64,000 nucleotides of DNA, from contig NZ_OZ245041.1 in assembly GCF_965224175.1 (NCBI RefSeq), forward strand, positions 4,526,001 through 4,590,000. Reading direction: 5' to 3'. This document shows, one piece after another, positions 34,217-42,761 of the stretch. Below the pieces are notes generated by a model. That model was given only the letters and a program-made list of their open reading frames with translations. It did no database searches and had not been told where the DNA came from. The translations under genes were made by a program, and so were the position numbers. The DNA comes from Kordia sp965224175. GTDB lineage: Bacteria > Bacteroidota > Bacteroidia > Flavobacteriales > Flavobacteriaceae. Each line of letters begins with the position of its first letter. Within the stretch, counting starts at the first letter, position 1.

Positions 34217-35524
34217 ATGATATTAGCAGCAAGTACAACAGGAACAATCATAGCAACTGTAGCGGCCTTTTTACTAATCACATTAGTATTGGTTTCTCTA
34301 TTGTTATTTGTAAAGCAAAAATTATCACCATCAGGACCTGTAAAAATTACAATCAATGGTGAGCGTGAAATTGAAGTAGCTTCAGGAAGTACGCTTTTAT
34401 CTACTTTAGGAAACGAAAAAATATTTTTACCATCAGCTTGTGGTGGTGGTGGAACATGTATTCAGTGTGAATGTCATGTATTAGAAGGTGGTGGAGAAGC
34501 ATTACCAACAGAAGTTCCTCACTTCACAAGAAAAGAATTGCAACACGGAGCACGTTTAGCTTGTCAAGTAAAAGTAAAGCAAGACATGAACATTACGATT
34601 CCAGAAGAAATCTTCGGAATTAAGAAATGGGAAGCTGTTGTTGTTCGTAACTATAACGTAGCATCATTTATTAAGGAATTTGTAGTTGAAATTCCTGAAG
34701 ATATGGGTTATAAAGCAGGTGGATACATTCAAATTGAAATTCCTCAGTGTGAAATAAAATATAGTGATATAGATATTACTGCGCATCCAGAAGAGCATGA
34801 AACTCCAGACAAGTTCCAAAAAGAGTGGGATAAATTTGGTTTATGGCCTTTAGTAATGAAAAATACGGAAACTGTAGAGCGTGCATATTCAATGGCTTCT
34901 TTTCCAGCAGAAGGACGTGAAATTATGCTAAACGTTCGTATTGCAACACCGCCTTGGGATAGAGCTAAAAATGCTTGGATGGACGTAAATCCAGGAGTAG
35001 CTTCTTCTTATATATTTGCACAAAAACCAGGAGATAAAGTAACAATTTCTGGGCCTTATGGTGAATTCTTCATCAACGAATCGGAAGCAGAAATGTTGTA
35101 CGTTGGTGGTGGAGCAGGTATGGCGCCAATGCGTTCTCACTTGTATCACTTATTCAAAACGTTAAAAACTGGACGTAAAGTTACCTATTGGTATGGAGGA
35201 CGTTCTAAGCGTGAATTATTCTACCTTGAGCATTTCTATGAGTTAGAAAGAGAGTTTCCAAACTTTAAGTTTTACTTAGCATTATCTGAACCATTAGAAG
35301 AGGATAATTGGAAAATAAAAGAGAACATTGATGCTGAAGGAGATGGATTCGTAGGATTCGTTCATAATTGTGTGATTGATAACTATTTAAATCATCATGA
35401 TTCACCAGAAGATATTGAGTTATATTTCTGTGGACCTCCATTAATGAATCAAGCAGTTCAAAAAATGGGAGAAGATTTTGGTATTCCAGATGAAAATATT
35501 CGATTCGATGATTTCGGAGGATAA
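34217..35524 (+). CDS. nqrF: Na+-translocating NADH:quinone reductase subunit F
   Basis: 435 residues from the ATG at 34217, one base after the nqrE stop (an in-frame TTG at 34208 is less likely). One N-terminal helix (6-31), a [2Fe-2S] ferredoxin domain with Cys75, Cys81, Cys84 and Cys116 (PSACGGGGTCIQC and ARLACQV), an FAD domain (ERAYSMASFP) and an NADH domain (YVGGGAGMAPMRSHLYHL, ending NIRFDDFGG). NqrF is the electron entry point of the complex. The operon transcript ends at the terminator 35546-35579. Confidence 0.97.
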   Translation: MILAASTTGTIIATVAAFLLITLVLVSLLLFVKQKLSPSGPVKITINGEREIEVASGSTLLSTLGNEKIFLPSACGGGGTCIQCECHVLEGGGEALPTEVPHFTRKELQHGARLACQVKVKQDMNITIPEEIFGIKKWEAVVVRNYNVASFIKEFVVEIPEDMGYKAGGYIQIEIPQCEIKYSDIDITAHPEEHETPDKFQKEWDKFGLWPLVMKNTETVERAYSMASFPAEGREIMLNVRIATPPWDRAKNAWMDVNPGVASSYIFAQKPGDKVTISGPYGEFFINESEAEMLYVGGGAGMAPMRSHLYHLFKTLKTGRKVTYWYGGRSKRELFYLEHFYELEREFPNFKFYLALSEPLEEDNWKIKENIDAEGDGFVGFVHNCVIDNYLNHHDSPEDIELYFCGPPLMNQAVQKMGEDFGIPDENIRFDDFGG

Positions 35525-35545
35525 AAAATTATTTCATTTCAATAT

Positions 35546-35579
35546 AAAAAAAGATCGTCAATAGTGGCGATCTTTTTTT
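35546..35579 (+). terminator. Terminator of the nqr operon
   Basis: AAAAAAAGATCG and CGATCTTTTTTT pair over 12 bp, 22 bp after nqrF. Its core is almost identical to the terminator at 38449-38480. Confidence 0.92.
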
Positions 35580-35668
35580 ATGGAGTAATTTTAAAATAGT
35601 CAGTCAAAATAGATGTGTAAATAAGTAATAATCTGCTTATATTTATAGCTTATTATTTACAGTAAACC

Positions 35669-38440
35669 ATGAATCAAAAAATACTTCCCATTATATTTCT
35701 ATTTGCAATAGGAATTTCGTTCGCACAAAAAAGACCTGTAACTCATGATGATTATGATCTTTGGAAATACATTTCATCAAGTAAAGTCTCTAAAGAGGGG
35801 AAATTAGTGGTTTCTACCATGGCAACTGCAACAAGGCGAGGCGATGGTTATATTGAGATATACAATACGAAAACCCAGAATAAGAAAAGATATTTTAACG
35901 GAGTTGAGAGTAAAATTACTCATGATGAAAAATATGTGATTTTCAAAAAGAAAGTCCCTTATCTTATTGATAGAACAGAGAAAAAAAATAAGGTTAAGGC
36001 AAAAGACAAACAAAAAGATGTGCTCTACATTTATGATGTAGATAGCGATATGATTTACGATTCTATAACGCGTGTTAAATCATACAAATTGGCTAAAAAG
36101 AATAGTGATTATGTTGTTATTGAAAAATTTAAAAACAAAAAAGATTCTATCAAAGGAGATAGTTTGCCAGCATGGAAGAATAACTACGCGTTGGTTTATA
36201 ACTTAAAAACTAAAAATCAAGATACTATTTTTGATATCAAAGATATTATAGTTCCTGAAGAAGGAACACGTTTCTATTACACGAAAAAGAGCGAAAAACG
36301 TAAAAAGAAAGCAAAAGGTATCTATGCATACGAAACAACATCAAGTTCTAAGAAAGTAATTGATACGCTACTATACGATTACAAAAAACTTCAATCAAAT
36401 AAATTAGGAAATCAACTCGTATATATTGCAGAAAGAGATTCGGTAGAAACAGATTCTATTCCATTCAAATTGTTTTTATACAAAGAAAATAAATTGCTTC
36501 CATTGGTAGAAAATGAAGAACAAGGATTCGGGAAAAATGAAACTTTAAGTGATTTTAAATCACCTTTTTTCTCAGAAAATGGAGAAAGACTTTATTTCTA
36601 TTCCAAAATAAAAAGTCAATACAAAAAAGATACTACACTATTGGATGAAGAAATTCCACAAGTAGATGTCTGGAATTGGAATGATAAGGTAACGCAGCCA
36701 AGGCAAAAAGCAAATGCAGACTCTTACAAAGAAGATACTAAACTCAGGTATTATGATGTTCAAAAAAATCGTTATGTAAAATTGCAAGACGATGTATTAG
36801 ACGATGTAGATTTATCAAATGAAAAATATATTTCTAAATATGTAGTGGGATATGATAATACTCCATACGCAGTTGAAACTTGGAAAATACCTTTTGAGTA
36901 TGATTACTATGTGATTAATATGGAAACTGGAGAAAAACGACTGCTTATTAAAAAAGCCACTTCTGTAGTAGATATTAGTTTAGATGGTAAATATGGAATT
37001 TATTTTGACAATACTACAAATGATTGGATTTCGTATAATTTGGAGACGTTAGAACGTTACAATATGACAAAAAGTATCAACGTAAGCTTTGCTAATGAAG
37101 ATAATGATGTGCCAGCTCCAGCGCGTCCATACAGTTCTGCAGGATTTGACAAAGATGGGAACTTATTATTTCATGATAAATACGATATATGGTCAGTTTC
37201 TCTTGACGGAAAAGCGAAACCTAAAAACATCACCAAAAAAGGAAGAAGAAAGAAAATTACATTTCGTACACAAAGGGAAAAAGATAATATTTGGTTGACT
37301 AAATATGTAGATGGAAGAATACTACTTTTAGGTTTTGATGAAAAAACAAAATCGGATGGAATCTATTTCTTGGATGAAAAGGGAAAACTTAAAACTGCAA
37401 TAGAACCTGATAATTCTAGTATTTATGGTGTTCAGAAAGCTGAAAATTCAGATGTGCAAATATTCCGAAAAGGGAGTTTTACAGAATATGCAAATGTATA
37501 TGTAACTACAGATAATTATAAAACGTATCGTAAAATTACAGATGTAAATCCGCATCAAAAAGACTTCAAATGGGGAACTTCCGAATTAGTTTCTTGGAAA
37601 GCCTACGATGGAACAAAACTTGAAGGTGTTGTGTATAAACCCGAAGATTTCGATCCTTCAAAGAAATACCCAATGATCGTATATTTTTATGAAAGAAGTT
37701 CTGATGAGCTTAACGACTATTCAATACCGCAACCAAGCGCATCTATTGTAAATGAATCCTATCTAACAAGTAACGATTACATAATGTTTGTTCCAGATAT
37801 AGTATATAAAACTGGTCAACCTGGTGATGATGCATATAACTGTGTGGTTTCTGGTGTTGAAATGATGGAGAAGAAAGGATATGTAGATAGTAGTCGCATG
37901 GGATTACAAGGACAAAGTTGGGGAGGTTATCAGGTGGCATATCTCATCACAAAAACAAACAAATTTAAAGCAGCTATGGCTGGAGCTCCTGTGAGTAATA
38001 TGACTTCTGCTTACGGAGGAATTCGTTGGGGAAGTGGTTACAGCAGAATGTTTCAATATGAAAAAACACAAAGTCGTATTGGTAAAGATTTATGGGAAGG
38101 ATTTGATTTATACGTGAAAAATTCACCTTTATTTAGTTTACCGAATGTAGAAACACCTTTGCTTATCATGCATAATGATAATGATGGAGCAGTTCCGTAT
38201 TATCAAGGAATTGAACTATTTATGGGAATGCGACGTTTGCGAAAACCAGCTTGGATGTTAGTGTACAATAATGAAGCACACAATCTGCGAAAAATGAAAA
38301 ATAAGCAAGATTTATCTATACGAATGATGCAGTTTTTTGATCATTATTTAAAAGATGCGCCGGCACCAATATGGATGACAAAAGGTGTCCCAAGAAAGGA
38401 AAAAGGAATTAATTTTGGGTATGATCTTGATAAAGAATAA
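35669..38440 (+). CDS. Secreted S9-family serine peptidase (prolyl oligopeptidase fold)
   Basis: 923 residues with a signal peptide (ILPIIFLFAIGISFAQ). An N-terminal beta-propeller-like region (about 25-620, WD/PD40-like repeats) precedes an alpha/beta hydrolase domain with the catalytic triad Ser750 (GLQGQSWGGYQ), Asp839 (MHNDNDGAVPY) and His871 (NNEAHNL). Such exported peptidases probably degrade peptides in the periplasm or outside. No T9SS sorting domain is seen. The gene separates nqrF from the apbE pair and is bracketed by twin terminators, so it is its own transcript. Confidence 0.9.
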   Translation: MNQKILPIIFLFAIGISFAQKRPVTHDDYDLWKYISSSKVSKEGKLVVSTMATATRRGDGYIEIYNTKTQNKKRYFNGVESKITHDEKYVIFKKKVPYLIDRTEKKNKVKAKDKQKDVLYIYDVDSDMIYDSITRVKSYKLAKKNSDYVVIEKFKNKKDSIKGDSLPAWKNNYALVYNLKTKNQDTIFDIKDIIVPEEGTRFYYTKKSEKRKKKAKGIYAYETTSSSKKVIDTLLYDYKKLQSNKLGNQLVYIAERDSVETDSIPFKLFLYKENKLLPLVENEEQGFGKNETLSDFKSPFFSENGERLYFYSKIKSQYKKDTTLLDEEIPQVDVWNWNDKVTQPRQKANADSYKEDTKLRYYDVQKNRYVKLQDDVLDDVDLSNEKYISKYVVGYDNTPYAVETWKIPFEYDYYVINMETGEKRLLIKKATSVVDISLDGKYGIYFDNTTNDWISYNLETLERYNMTKSINVSFANEDNDVPAPARPYSSAGFDKDGNLLFHDKYDIWSVSLDGKAKPKNITKKGRRKKITFRTQREKDNIWLTKYVDGRILLLGFDEKTKSDGIYFLDEKGKLKTAIEPDNSSIYGVQKAENSDVQIFRKGSFTEYANVYVTTDNYKTYRKITDVNPHQKDFKWGTSELVSWKAYDGTKLEGVVYKPEDFDPSKKYPMIVYFYERSSDELNDYSIPQPSASIVNESYLTSNDYIMFVPDIVYKTGQPGDDAYNCVVSGVEMMEKKGYVDSSRMGLQGQSWGGYQVAYLITKTNKFKAAMAGAPVSNMTSAYGGIRWGSGYSRMFQYEKTQSRIGKDLWEGFDLYVKNSPLFSLPNVETPLLIMHNDNDGAVPYYQGIELFMGMRRLRKPAWMLVYNNEAHNLRKMKNKQDLSIRMMQFFDHYLKDAPAPIWMTKGVPRKEKGINFGYDLDKE

Positions 38441-38448
38441 AATACATC

Positions 38449-38480
38449 AAAAAGATCGTCAATATTGACGATCTTTTTTT
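38449..38480 (+). terminator. Terminator of the S9 peptidase gene
   Basis: AAAAAGATCGTCAA and TTGACGATCTTTTT form a perfect 14-bp stem, starting 9 bp after the stop. It shares AAAAAGATCGTCAATA and the following CGATCTTTTTTTATG with the nqr terminator. Confidence 0.93.
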
Positions 38481-38525
38481 ATGCTCAAAATGGAGTCGTT
38501 AGTATTATATCATCCTAAATTACAG

Positions 38526-38533
38526 TATCTTTG
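38526..38533 (+). promoter_or_regulatory. -7 element of the NQR-associated gene and apbE
   Basis: TATCTTTG exactly fits TAnnTTTG, about 125 bp before the start at 38658. Confidence 0.45.
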
Positions 38534-38657
38534 CATCTGTGTATATTCATAGATGAAATATGTATTTCATCGATATTTATCACAAAAAATAAAATAATAA
38601 CAAGCACTATTTATAAACCAATACTTTCGTATGAGTATTGGAGTAGTATTTCTTATG

Positions 38658-39020
38658 ATGGAAAAACTGACAAAACAAGAGTTGCATAATCTTGCCATGA
38701 ATATCGTAGGTGAAGAATTGGAGAAGAAGGGATATGAATTTCTAGCGGTAAATAGTAAACTCAATAAACATCCGCAATTTGTTTGTATAGATAAAAACAA
38801 CAAAAAAAAATTTATCTTAGTAAAGACAGTATCCTACCCTGAAGATCCAAAAGAATATGATGTAGTTTGGATGGAAACATTTAAACAGCATGTCGAAAAA
38901 TTTGAAGCCGAATTATATTTTGCAGGTGTTGGGCTTGGAAATGCCGAAAATCCATTAGAAGAAGTGCAAAAAAATCAGCCATACATACTAGATTATGATG
39001 GTTTAATAAAAATAATATAA
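38658..39020 (+). CDS. Small NQR-cluster-associated protein, unknown
   Basis: About 120 residues from the ATG at 38658 (MEKLTKQELHNLAMNIVGEE); another ATG directly precedes it. No signal peptide or transmembrane helix. It is alpha/beta (NKHPQFVCIDKNNKKKFILV, VWMETFKQHVEKFEAELYFAGVGLGNAE) and resembles nuclease-like or YraN-like folds only vaguely. I recall homologues in flavobacterial databases labelled as NQR subunit F, but it has no ferredoxin, FAD or NADH motif, so that label would be wrong. It lies 2 bp before apbE, so a link to flavin insertion or NQR assembly is possible. Confidence 0.7.
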   Translation: MEKLTKQELHNLAMNIVGEELEKKGYEFLAVNSKLNKHPQFVCIDKNNKKKFILVKTVSYPEDPKEYDVVWMETFKQHVEKFEAELYFAGVGLGNAENPLEEVQKNQPYILDYDGLIKII

Positions 39021-39022
39021 AT

Positions 39023-40045
39023 ATGAAAGCAGTTACATTACCCCTATACATATGTATAGCTTTTTTACTTACATCCTGTACGGGAAAACCCAAAGATGTA
39101 ATGATGCGTACCAACTCTGGATATGCTTTAGGAACTACGTATGCTATTAAGTACGAAATTCAAAATGAGAAGGAAGACTATAAAAGTGATATTGAAAATG
39201 TATTTCATGAAGTAAATCAGTCAATATCTGCTTATATACCAACTTCTGATATTTCTAGAATCAATAGAGGAGAAGAAGGTGTTAAAATTGACGATTATTT
39301 CAAGACTGTATATGAATTTTCAAGAGAAGTCTACGAAAAAACAGATGGTTATTTTGATCCGAGTGTCGGTGCTTTGGTAAATGCTTGGGGATTTGGTCCA
39401 GAGAAACCAATCAATAACTTAACAGATAAGCAGGTAGACAGTATTATGGCTTTTACAGGTTTTGATAAGGTAAAAGTATCTAATGAAGGAAAAGTTTTTA
39501 AAGAACATCCTTCATTGACATTTGATTTTAATTCTCTTGGAAAAGGATATGCTATAGATCTTATTGGAGAAATGTTTGATGAAAAAGGAGTGAAAAACTA
39601 CATCATTGAAGTTGGAGGTGAAATCCTAACAAAAGGAAAAAACACAAAGAAATTAAAAAAATGGACCGTTGCTATCGATAGTCCTATACAAGAATCGGAA
39701 GAACGTCAGTACATCGAAGTAATTACACTCGAAAATAAAGCAATGGCAACTTCTGGAAACTACCGAAAATATAGAGTAGATCCTGAAACTGGAGATCATT
39801 ACGTGCATATTCTAAATGCTAAAACTGGATATCCGATGAAGAATAATGTATTGAGTGTTTCGGTTATTGCTGATAACTGTATGAAAGCTGATGCGTATGC
39901 AACAGCATTTATGGTAATGCCTTATGAGAAAACAAAGAAACTTCTAAGTGAATTAAAAGATGTTGATGCCTACGTAGTAAGTAGAGATCAATACGGGAAC
40001 ATTCAAAAATATACAACAAAAGGTTTTCAGGATTTAATCGAATAG
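39023..40045 (+). CDS. apbE: FAD:protein FMN transferase
   Basis: 340 residues with a lipoprotein signal (LYICIAFLLTSC, Cys19). The ApbE fold is clear from SGYALGTTYAIKYE, DPSVGALVNAWGF, FDFNSLGKGYAIDLIGE, IIEVGGEILTKG and MATSGNYRKY followed by HILNAKTGYPMKN. It transfers FMN from FAD to threonines of NqrB and NqrC, so its position near nqrABCDEF is functionally coherent. It acts on the outer side of the cytoplasmic membrane. Confidence 0.96.
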   Translation: MKAVTLPLYICIAFLLTSCTGKPKDVMMRTNSGYALGTTYAIKYEIQNEKEDYKSDIENVFHEVNQSISAYIPTSDISRINRGEEGVKIDDYFKTVYEFSREVYEKTDGYFDPSVGALVNAWGFGPEKPINNLTDKQVDSIMAFTGFDKVKVSNEGKVFKEHPSLTFDFNSLGKGYAIDLIGEMFDEKGVKNYIIEVGGEILTKGKNTKKLKKWTVAIDSPIQESEERQYIEVITLENKAMATSGNYRKYRVDPETGDHYVHILNAKTGYPMKNNVLSVSVIADNCMKADAYATAFMVMPYEKTKKLLSELKDVDAYVVSRDQYGNIQKYTTKGFQDLIE

Positions 40046-40206
40046 CCGTATTTCTTCAAGCAATATCTCGATATAAATTATTGTTTTGAATCATATTAAC
40101 ATAATAAAATGTTAAGTAGGGTTTTAAAGTATGTTTAGTCAGGTTTAAAACACTTTAAAGGCTTTTTTATGACGTAAATTTAGGTATTAACTAAAAAAGA
40201 AAAGTC

Positions 40207-40446
40207 ATGAAAAAAAAGAATTTCAAACACAACGGATTAAGCTTAAACAAAAGAATTGTTTCTAGTTTAGAATCAGAAGACATAAAAGGAGCAGGAACAT
40301 TATCTTGTTTTGCAGATGCAGACACAAATTGTGGAACTCCAGGATCATTAGGTTGTCCAAGCGCTGGTTGTCCGCCACAAACGGCAAACTGTCCAACAAA
40401 TGGCTGTCCACCAAGTATATCTTGTCAACCAGTAGGAATCTGCTAG
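40207..40446 (+). CDS. RiPP precursor-like peptide 2, Cys-rich
   Basis: 79 residues. The leader MKKKNFKHNGLSLNKRIVSS, then LESEDIKGAG, follows the same plan as the other two peptides (basic start, LxLNK, Gly-rich cleavage site). The putative core has eight cysteines, with a repeated Cys-Pro pattern: CPSAGCPP and CPTNGCPP, and ends GIC. This is more like a Cys-knotted or thioether-rich product than a ribosomal toxin. It has its own terminator. It lies directly upstream of the sensor kinase cluster, but on a separate transcript. Confidence 0.7.
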   Translation: MKKKNFKHNGLSLNKRIVSSLESEDIKGAGTLSCFADADTNCGTPGSLGCPSAGCPPQTANCPTNGCPPSISCQPVGIC

Positions 40447-40466
40447 TAGATACAAAGAATAAAAGG

Positions 40467-40503
40467 AAAGCGATTGTAAATTTAAAATTTGCAATCGCTT
40501 TTT
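40467..40503 (+). terminator. Terminator of RiPP-like peptide 2
   Basis: AAAGCGATTG and CAATCGCTTT form a 10-bp stem, extended internally by AAATTT/AAATTT pairing, with a T-run after it. It begins 21 bp after the stop. Confidence 0.9.
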
Positions 40504-40548
40504 ATTTTCTATCATATTGAAATATAATTCAAATCACTAAAACGTACT

Positions 40549-40615
40549 TTCAGCAGTTCATTTAGCGTATTCAGAAAGTTACATGGTCTTTTCGTAGGTA
40601 AAACAATCATCTTTG
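40549..40615 (+). promoter_or_regulatory. Direct-repeat promoter of kinase 1 (site a)
   Basis: Half-sites TTCAGCAGTTCA (from 40549) and TTCAGAAAGTTA (from 40570) are 21 bp apart. The -7-like CATCTTTG (40608-40615, one mismatch) starts 59 bp after the first half-site. The site fits the LytTR binding pattern of two direct repeats about two helical turns apart, and the element places the true start at 40635. Confidence 0.65.
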
Positions 40616-40634
40616 TATGTTACAACCTAAAGAT

Positions 40635-42638
40635 ATGTACTCTAAATTCCTATTATACATTAGTCTATGCTTTGTTCAATTAGGATTTTCTCAACAAAAG
40701 GAAATCGATAGTCTAGAAAATGTATTCTCCGATATAAAAAATGATTCTATAAGATCAGTTAAATACGACAAAGTTCTTAATCATTACAGAAATAGAAACT
40801 CCAAGCTACATTACTATTTTATCAAAAAAGGACTCGAAGAGAGTTCTAAAACAAATAATGCAAAACAACGAGCAACTATTACGAGAGAATTAGGTATTTA
40901 TTATCGTAAAAAAGGACAATTAGATTCGGCGATTATATGCTACGATAATTCCATGAAAATATACCGCCAACTCGATGATTCATTAGGAGTCTCAATCGTT
41001 AAAATGTCAAAAGCAAATGTGTTAAAAGCTAAAGGTGATTTTTCACAAGCAATCAATACGTTCAATGATATAATTGTGTTTTTTGAAAGACAAGGCGCTA
41101 AAGGCAAAAAGAAACTTTTAATGGCAAAAACGAACTTAAGTGGAGTGTATATTGCTATGAAAGATTGGGAAAATAGTAGTAAATACCTTGAAGAAGTCTA
41201 CAACGATTCACTGACTAAGAAAAATAAAAATATGCTCAGTACTATTTGTATAAATCTTACAGGAGTTAAAACAAGGCAAAACAAACCAAAAGAAGCCTTG
41301 CAATATGCTAAAGAAGCTTTATTGTTAGTGAAAAGAGCACGAAGTAAGGCAAATTTGTACACCAATATCGGTGCGATATACGAAAAAATGAAAAAGCATA
41401 AATTAGCCGATGACTACTTCAAGAAAGCATTAGAAAATTACAATACTTTAAAAAGCGAGCATGGAATTCAGAAAAGTTACAATAACATTGGAAACAATTT
41501 AGCAAAGTGGAAAAAATACAAAGAAGCAGAATACTATCTATTAAAATCTAATGCGCTATTAGAAAAAGGGAATAATATAAATTCTCTGTGGTATAACTAT
41601 GAAATGCTGTCGGCGCTTTATGAAAACATTGGAGACTTTAAAAAGTCATTAAAATTTGCTAAAAAAGAAGCGAAAATCAAAGACTCATTACTCAGTCTAG
41701 AAAAGCAAAGAGAAATTGCAAACTATGAAACCCTATACAAAACAGAAAAAATAAAAAGAGAAAAGGCAGTAGTTGAGCAATCGGCAATGGAAGTAACATT
41801 AGAAAATCAGAAAAATAGAAGTCGTTTTATAGGCGCACTTTTATTGATGTTTTTTACAATTATAGTATCTGTATTATACATTAGTAGAACTCGTGTTAAA
41901 AAGAAAGCTGCATTGGCATTGTTAGAGCTCCAAGAAACCAAAAAGAGGCTTGCAATCGAAAAACAATATCGCGATTCTGAACTCAAAGCATTGAAAGCGC
42001 AAATGAATCCGCATTTTATATTTAATGCGCTTAATTCTATTCAGGAATATATCATTCTCAACAAAAAAAACTTAGCAAGCGATTATCTAGGCAAATTTTC
42101 AGATCTCATACGTACCTATTTAAATCATAGTAGTAAAGGATTGATTGCTGTAGAAGAAGAATTAAAATGCTTAGAAATGTACTTAGAATTGGAGGAACTA
42201 AGATTTGAAGAAAAGCTGACCTATACAATTGAAGTTGCAGATGATATAAGTGTTAGTACAGCATTAATTCCAACAATGTTAATTCAGCCATATGTGGAAA
42301 ATGCCTTAAAACATGGTTTGTTACACAAAGCAAACAATAGAAAATTATCAATATCACTAGCAAAAGCAATAGAAGAAAACATTATTACTTGTATTGTTGA
42401 AGACAATGGAATTGGAAGAAAAAAAGCGCTAGAAATAAAGGCAATGAAAAACAAAATACATCAATCATTTGGTACAAGAGTGACTAAAGAAAGACTAGAG
42501 CTATTAAACTTTGGGAAAGAAAACCTAATAAGTGTACAAACAGAAGATTTATATGAAGGAGAAGACCCAAAAGGAACAAAAGTGACGATCAGTATACCAA
42601 TCGCAAAAAAGAATCCTCTGGATCGCTCTATTGGTTAA
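40635..42638 (+). CDS. TPR-sensor histidine kinase, LytS/YehU type (kinase 1)
   Basis: 667 residues from the ATG at 40635, which gives a good signal peptide (FLLYISLCFVQLGFSQ). Residues 20-370 form about seven tetratricopeptide repeats, probably periplasmic (GIYYRKKGQLDSAIICYDNS, GAIYEKMKKHKLADDYFKKA). A transmembrane helix near 395-415, a coiled coil and a His_kinase domain follow, with phospho-acceptor His460 in AQMNPHFIFNALNSIQEYI, and an ATPase domain (PTMLIQPYVENALKHGLLHK, EDNGIGRKKA). It would phosphorylate the LytTR regulator at 45720. Its transmitter is nearly identical to that of kinase 2. Confidence 0.93.
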   Translation: MYSKFLLYISLCFVQLGFSQQKEIDSLENVFSDIKNDSIRSVKYDKVLNHYRNRNSKLHYYFIKKGLEESSKTNNAKQRATITRELGIYYRKKGQLDSAIICYDNSMKIYRQLDDSLGVSIVKMSKANVLKAKGDFSQAINTFNDIIVFFERQGAKGKKKLLMAKTNLSGVYIAMKDWENSSKYLEEVYNDSLTKKNKNMLSTICINLTGVKTRQNKPKEALQYAKEALLLVKRARSKANLYTNIGAIYEKMKKHKLADDYFKKALENYNTLKSEHGIQKSYNNIGNNLAKWKKYKEAEYYLLKSNALLEKGNNINSLWYNYEMLSALYENIGDFKKSLKFAKKEAKIKDSLLSLEKQREIANYETLYKTEKIKREKAVVEQSAMEVTLENQKNRSRFIGALLLMFFTIIVSVLYISRTRVKKKAALALLELQETKKRLAIEKQYRDSELKALKAQMNPHFIFNALNSIQEYIILNKKNLASDYLGKFSDLIRTYLNHSSKGLIAVEEELKCLEMYLELEELRFEEKLTYTIEVADDISVSTALIPTMLIQPYVENALKHGLLHKANNRKLSISLAKAIEENIITCIVEDNGIGRKKALEIKAMKNKIHQSFGTRVTKERLELLNFGKENLISVQTEDLYEGEDPKGTKVTISIPIAKKNPLDRSIG

Positions 42639-42676
42639 GTGATAAATATTACATTTAACTATTGATTTCCCTCAGC

Positions 42677-42742
42677 TTTAGAAGTTAATATAGTTGTTAC
42701 AAAAAAGTTTTAAACAGTATGACTTTTAAAATTGTAGCTTTG
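42677..42742 (+). promoter_or_regulatory. Direct-repeat promoter of kinase 2 (site e, degenerate)
   Basis: First half-site TTTAGAAGTTAA (from 42677); the second, expected at 42698, is degenerate (TACAAAAAAGTT). The -7 element TAGCTTTG (42735-42742) is perfect and begins 58 bp after the first half-site, as in site b. It supports the GTG start at 42762. Confidence 0.55.
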
Positions 42743-42761
42743 GAAATTATAATGAAAAGAA

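Noticed and set aside
40121..40159. Interleaved TTTAAAGT/ACTTTAAA inverted words before RiPP-like peptide 2
   Set aside because: Low-complexity AT words pair easily by chance; could be a terminator of apbE, but no G/C stem supports it.
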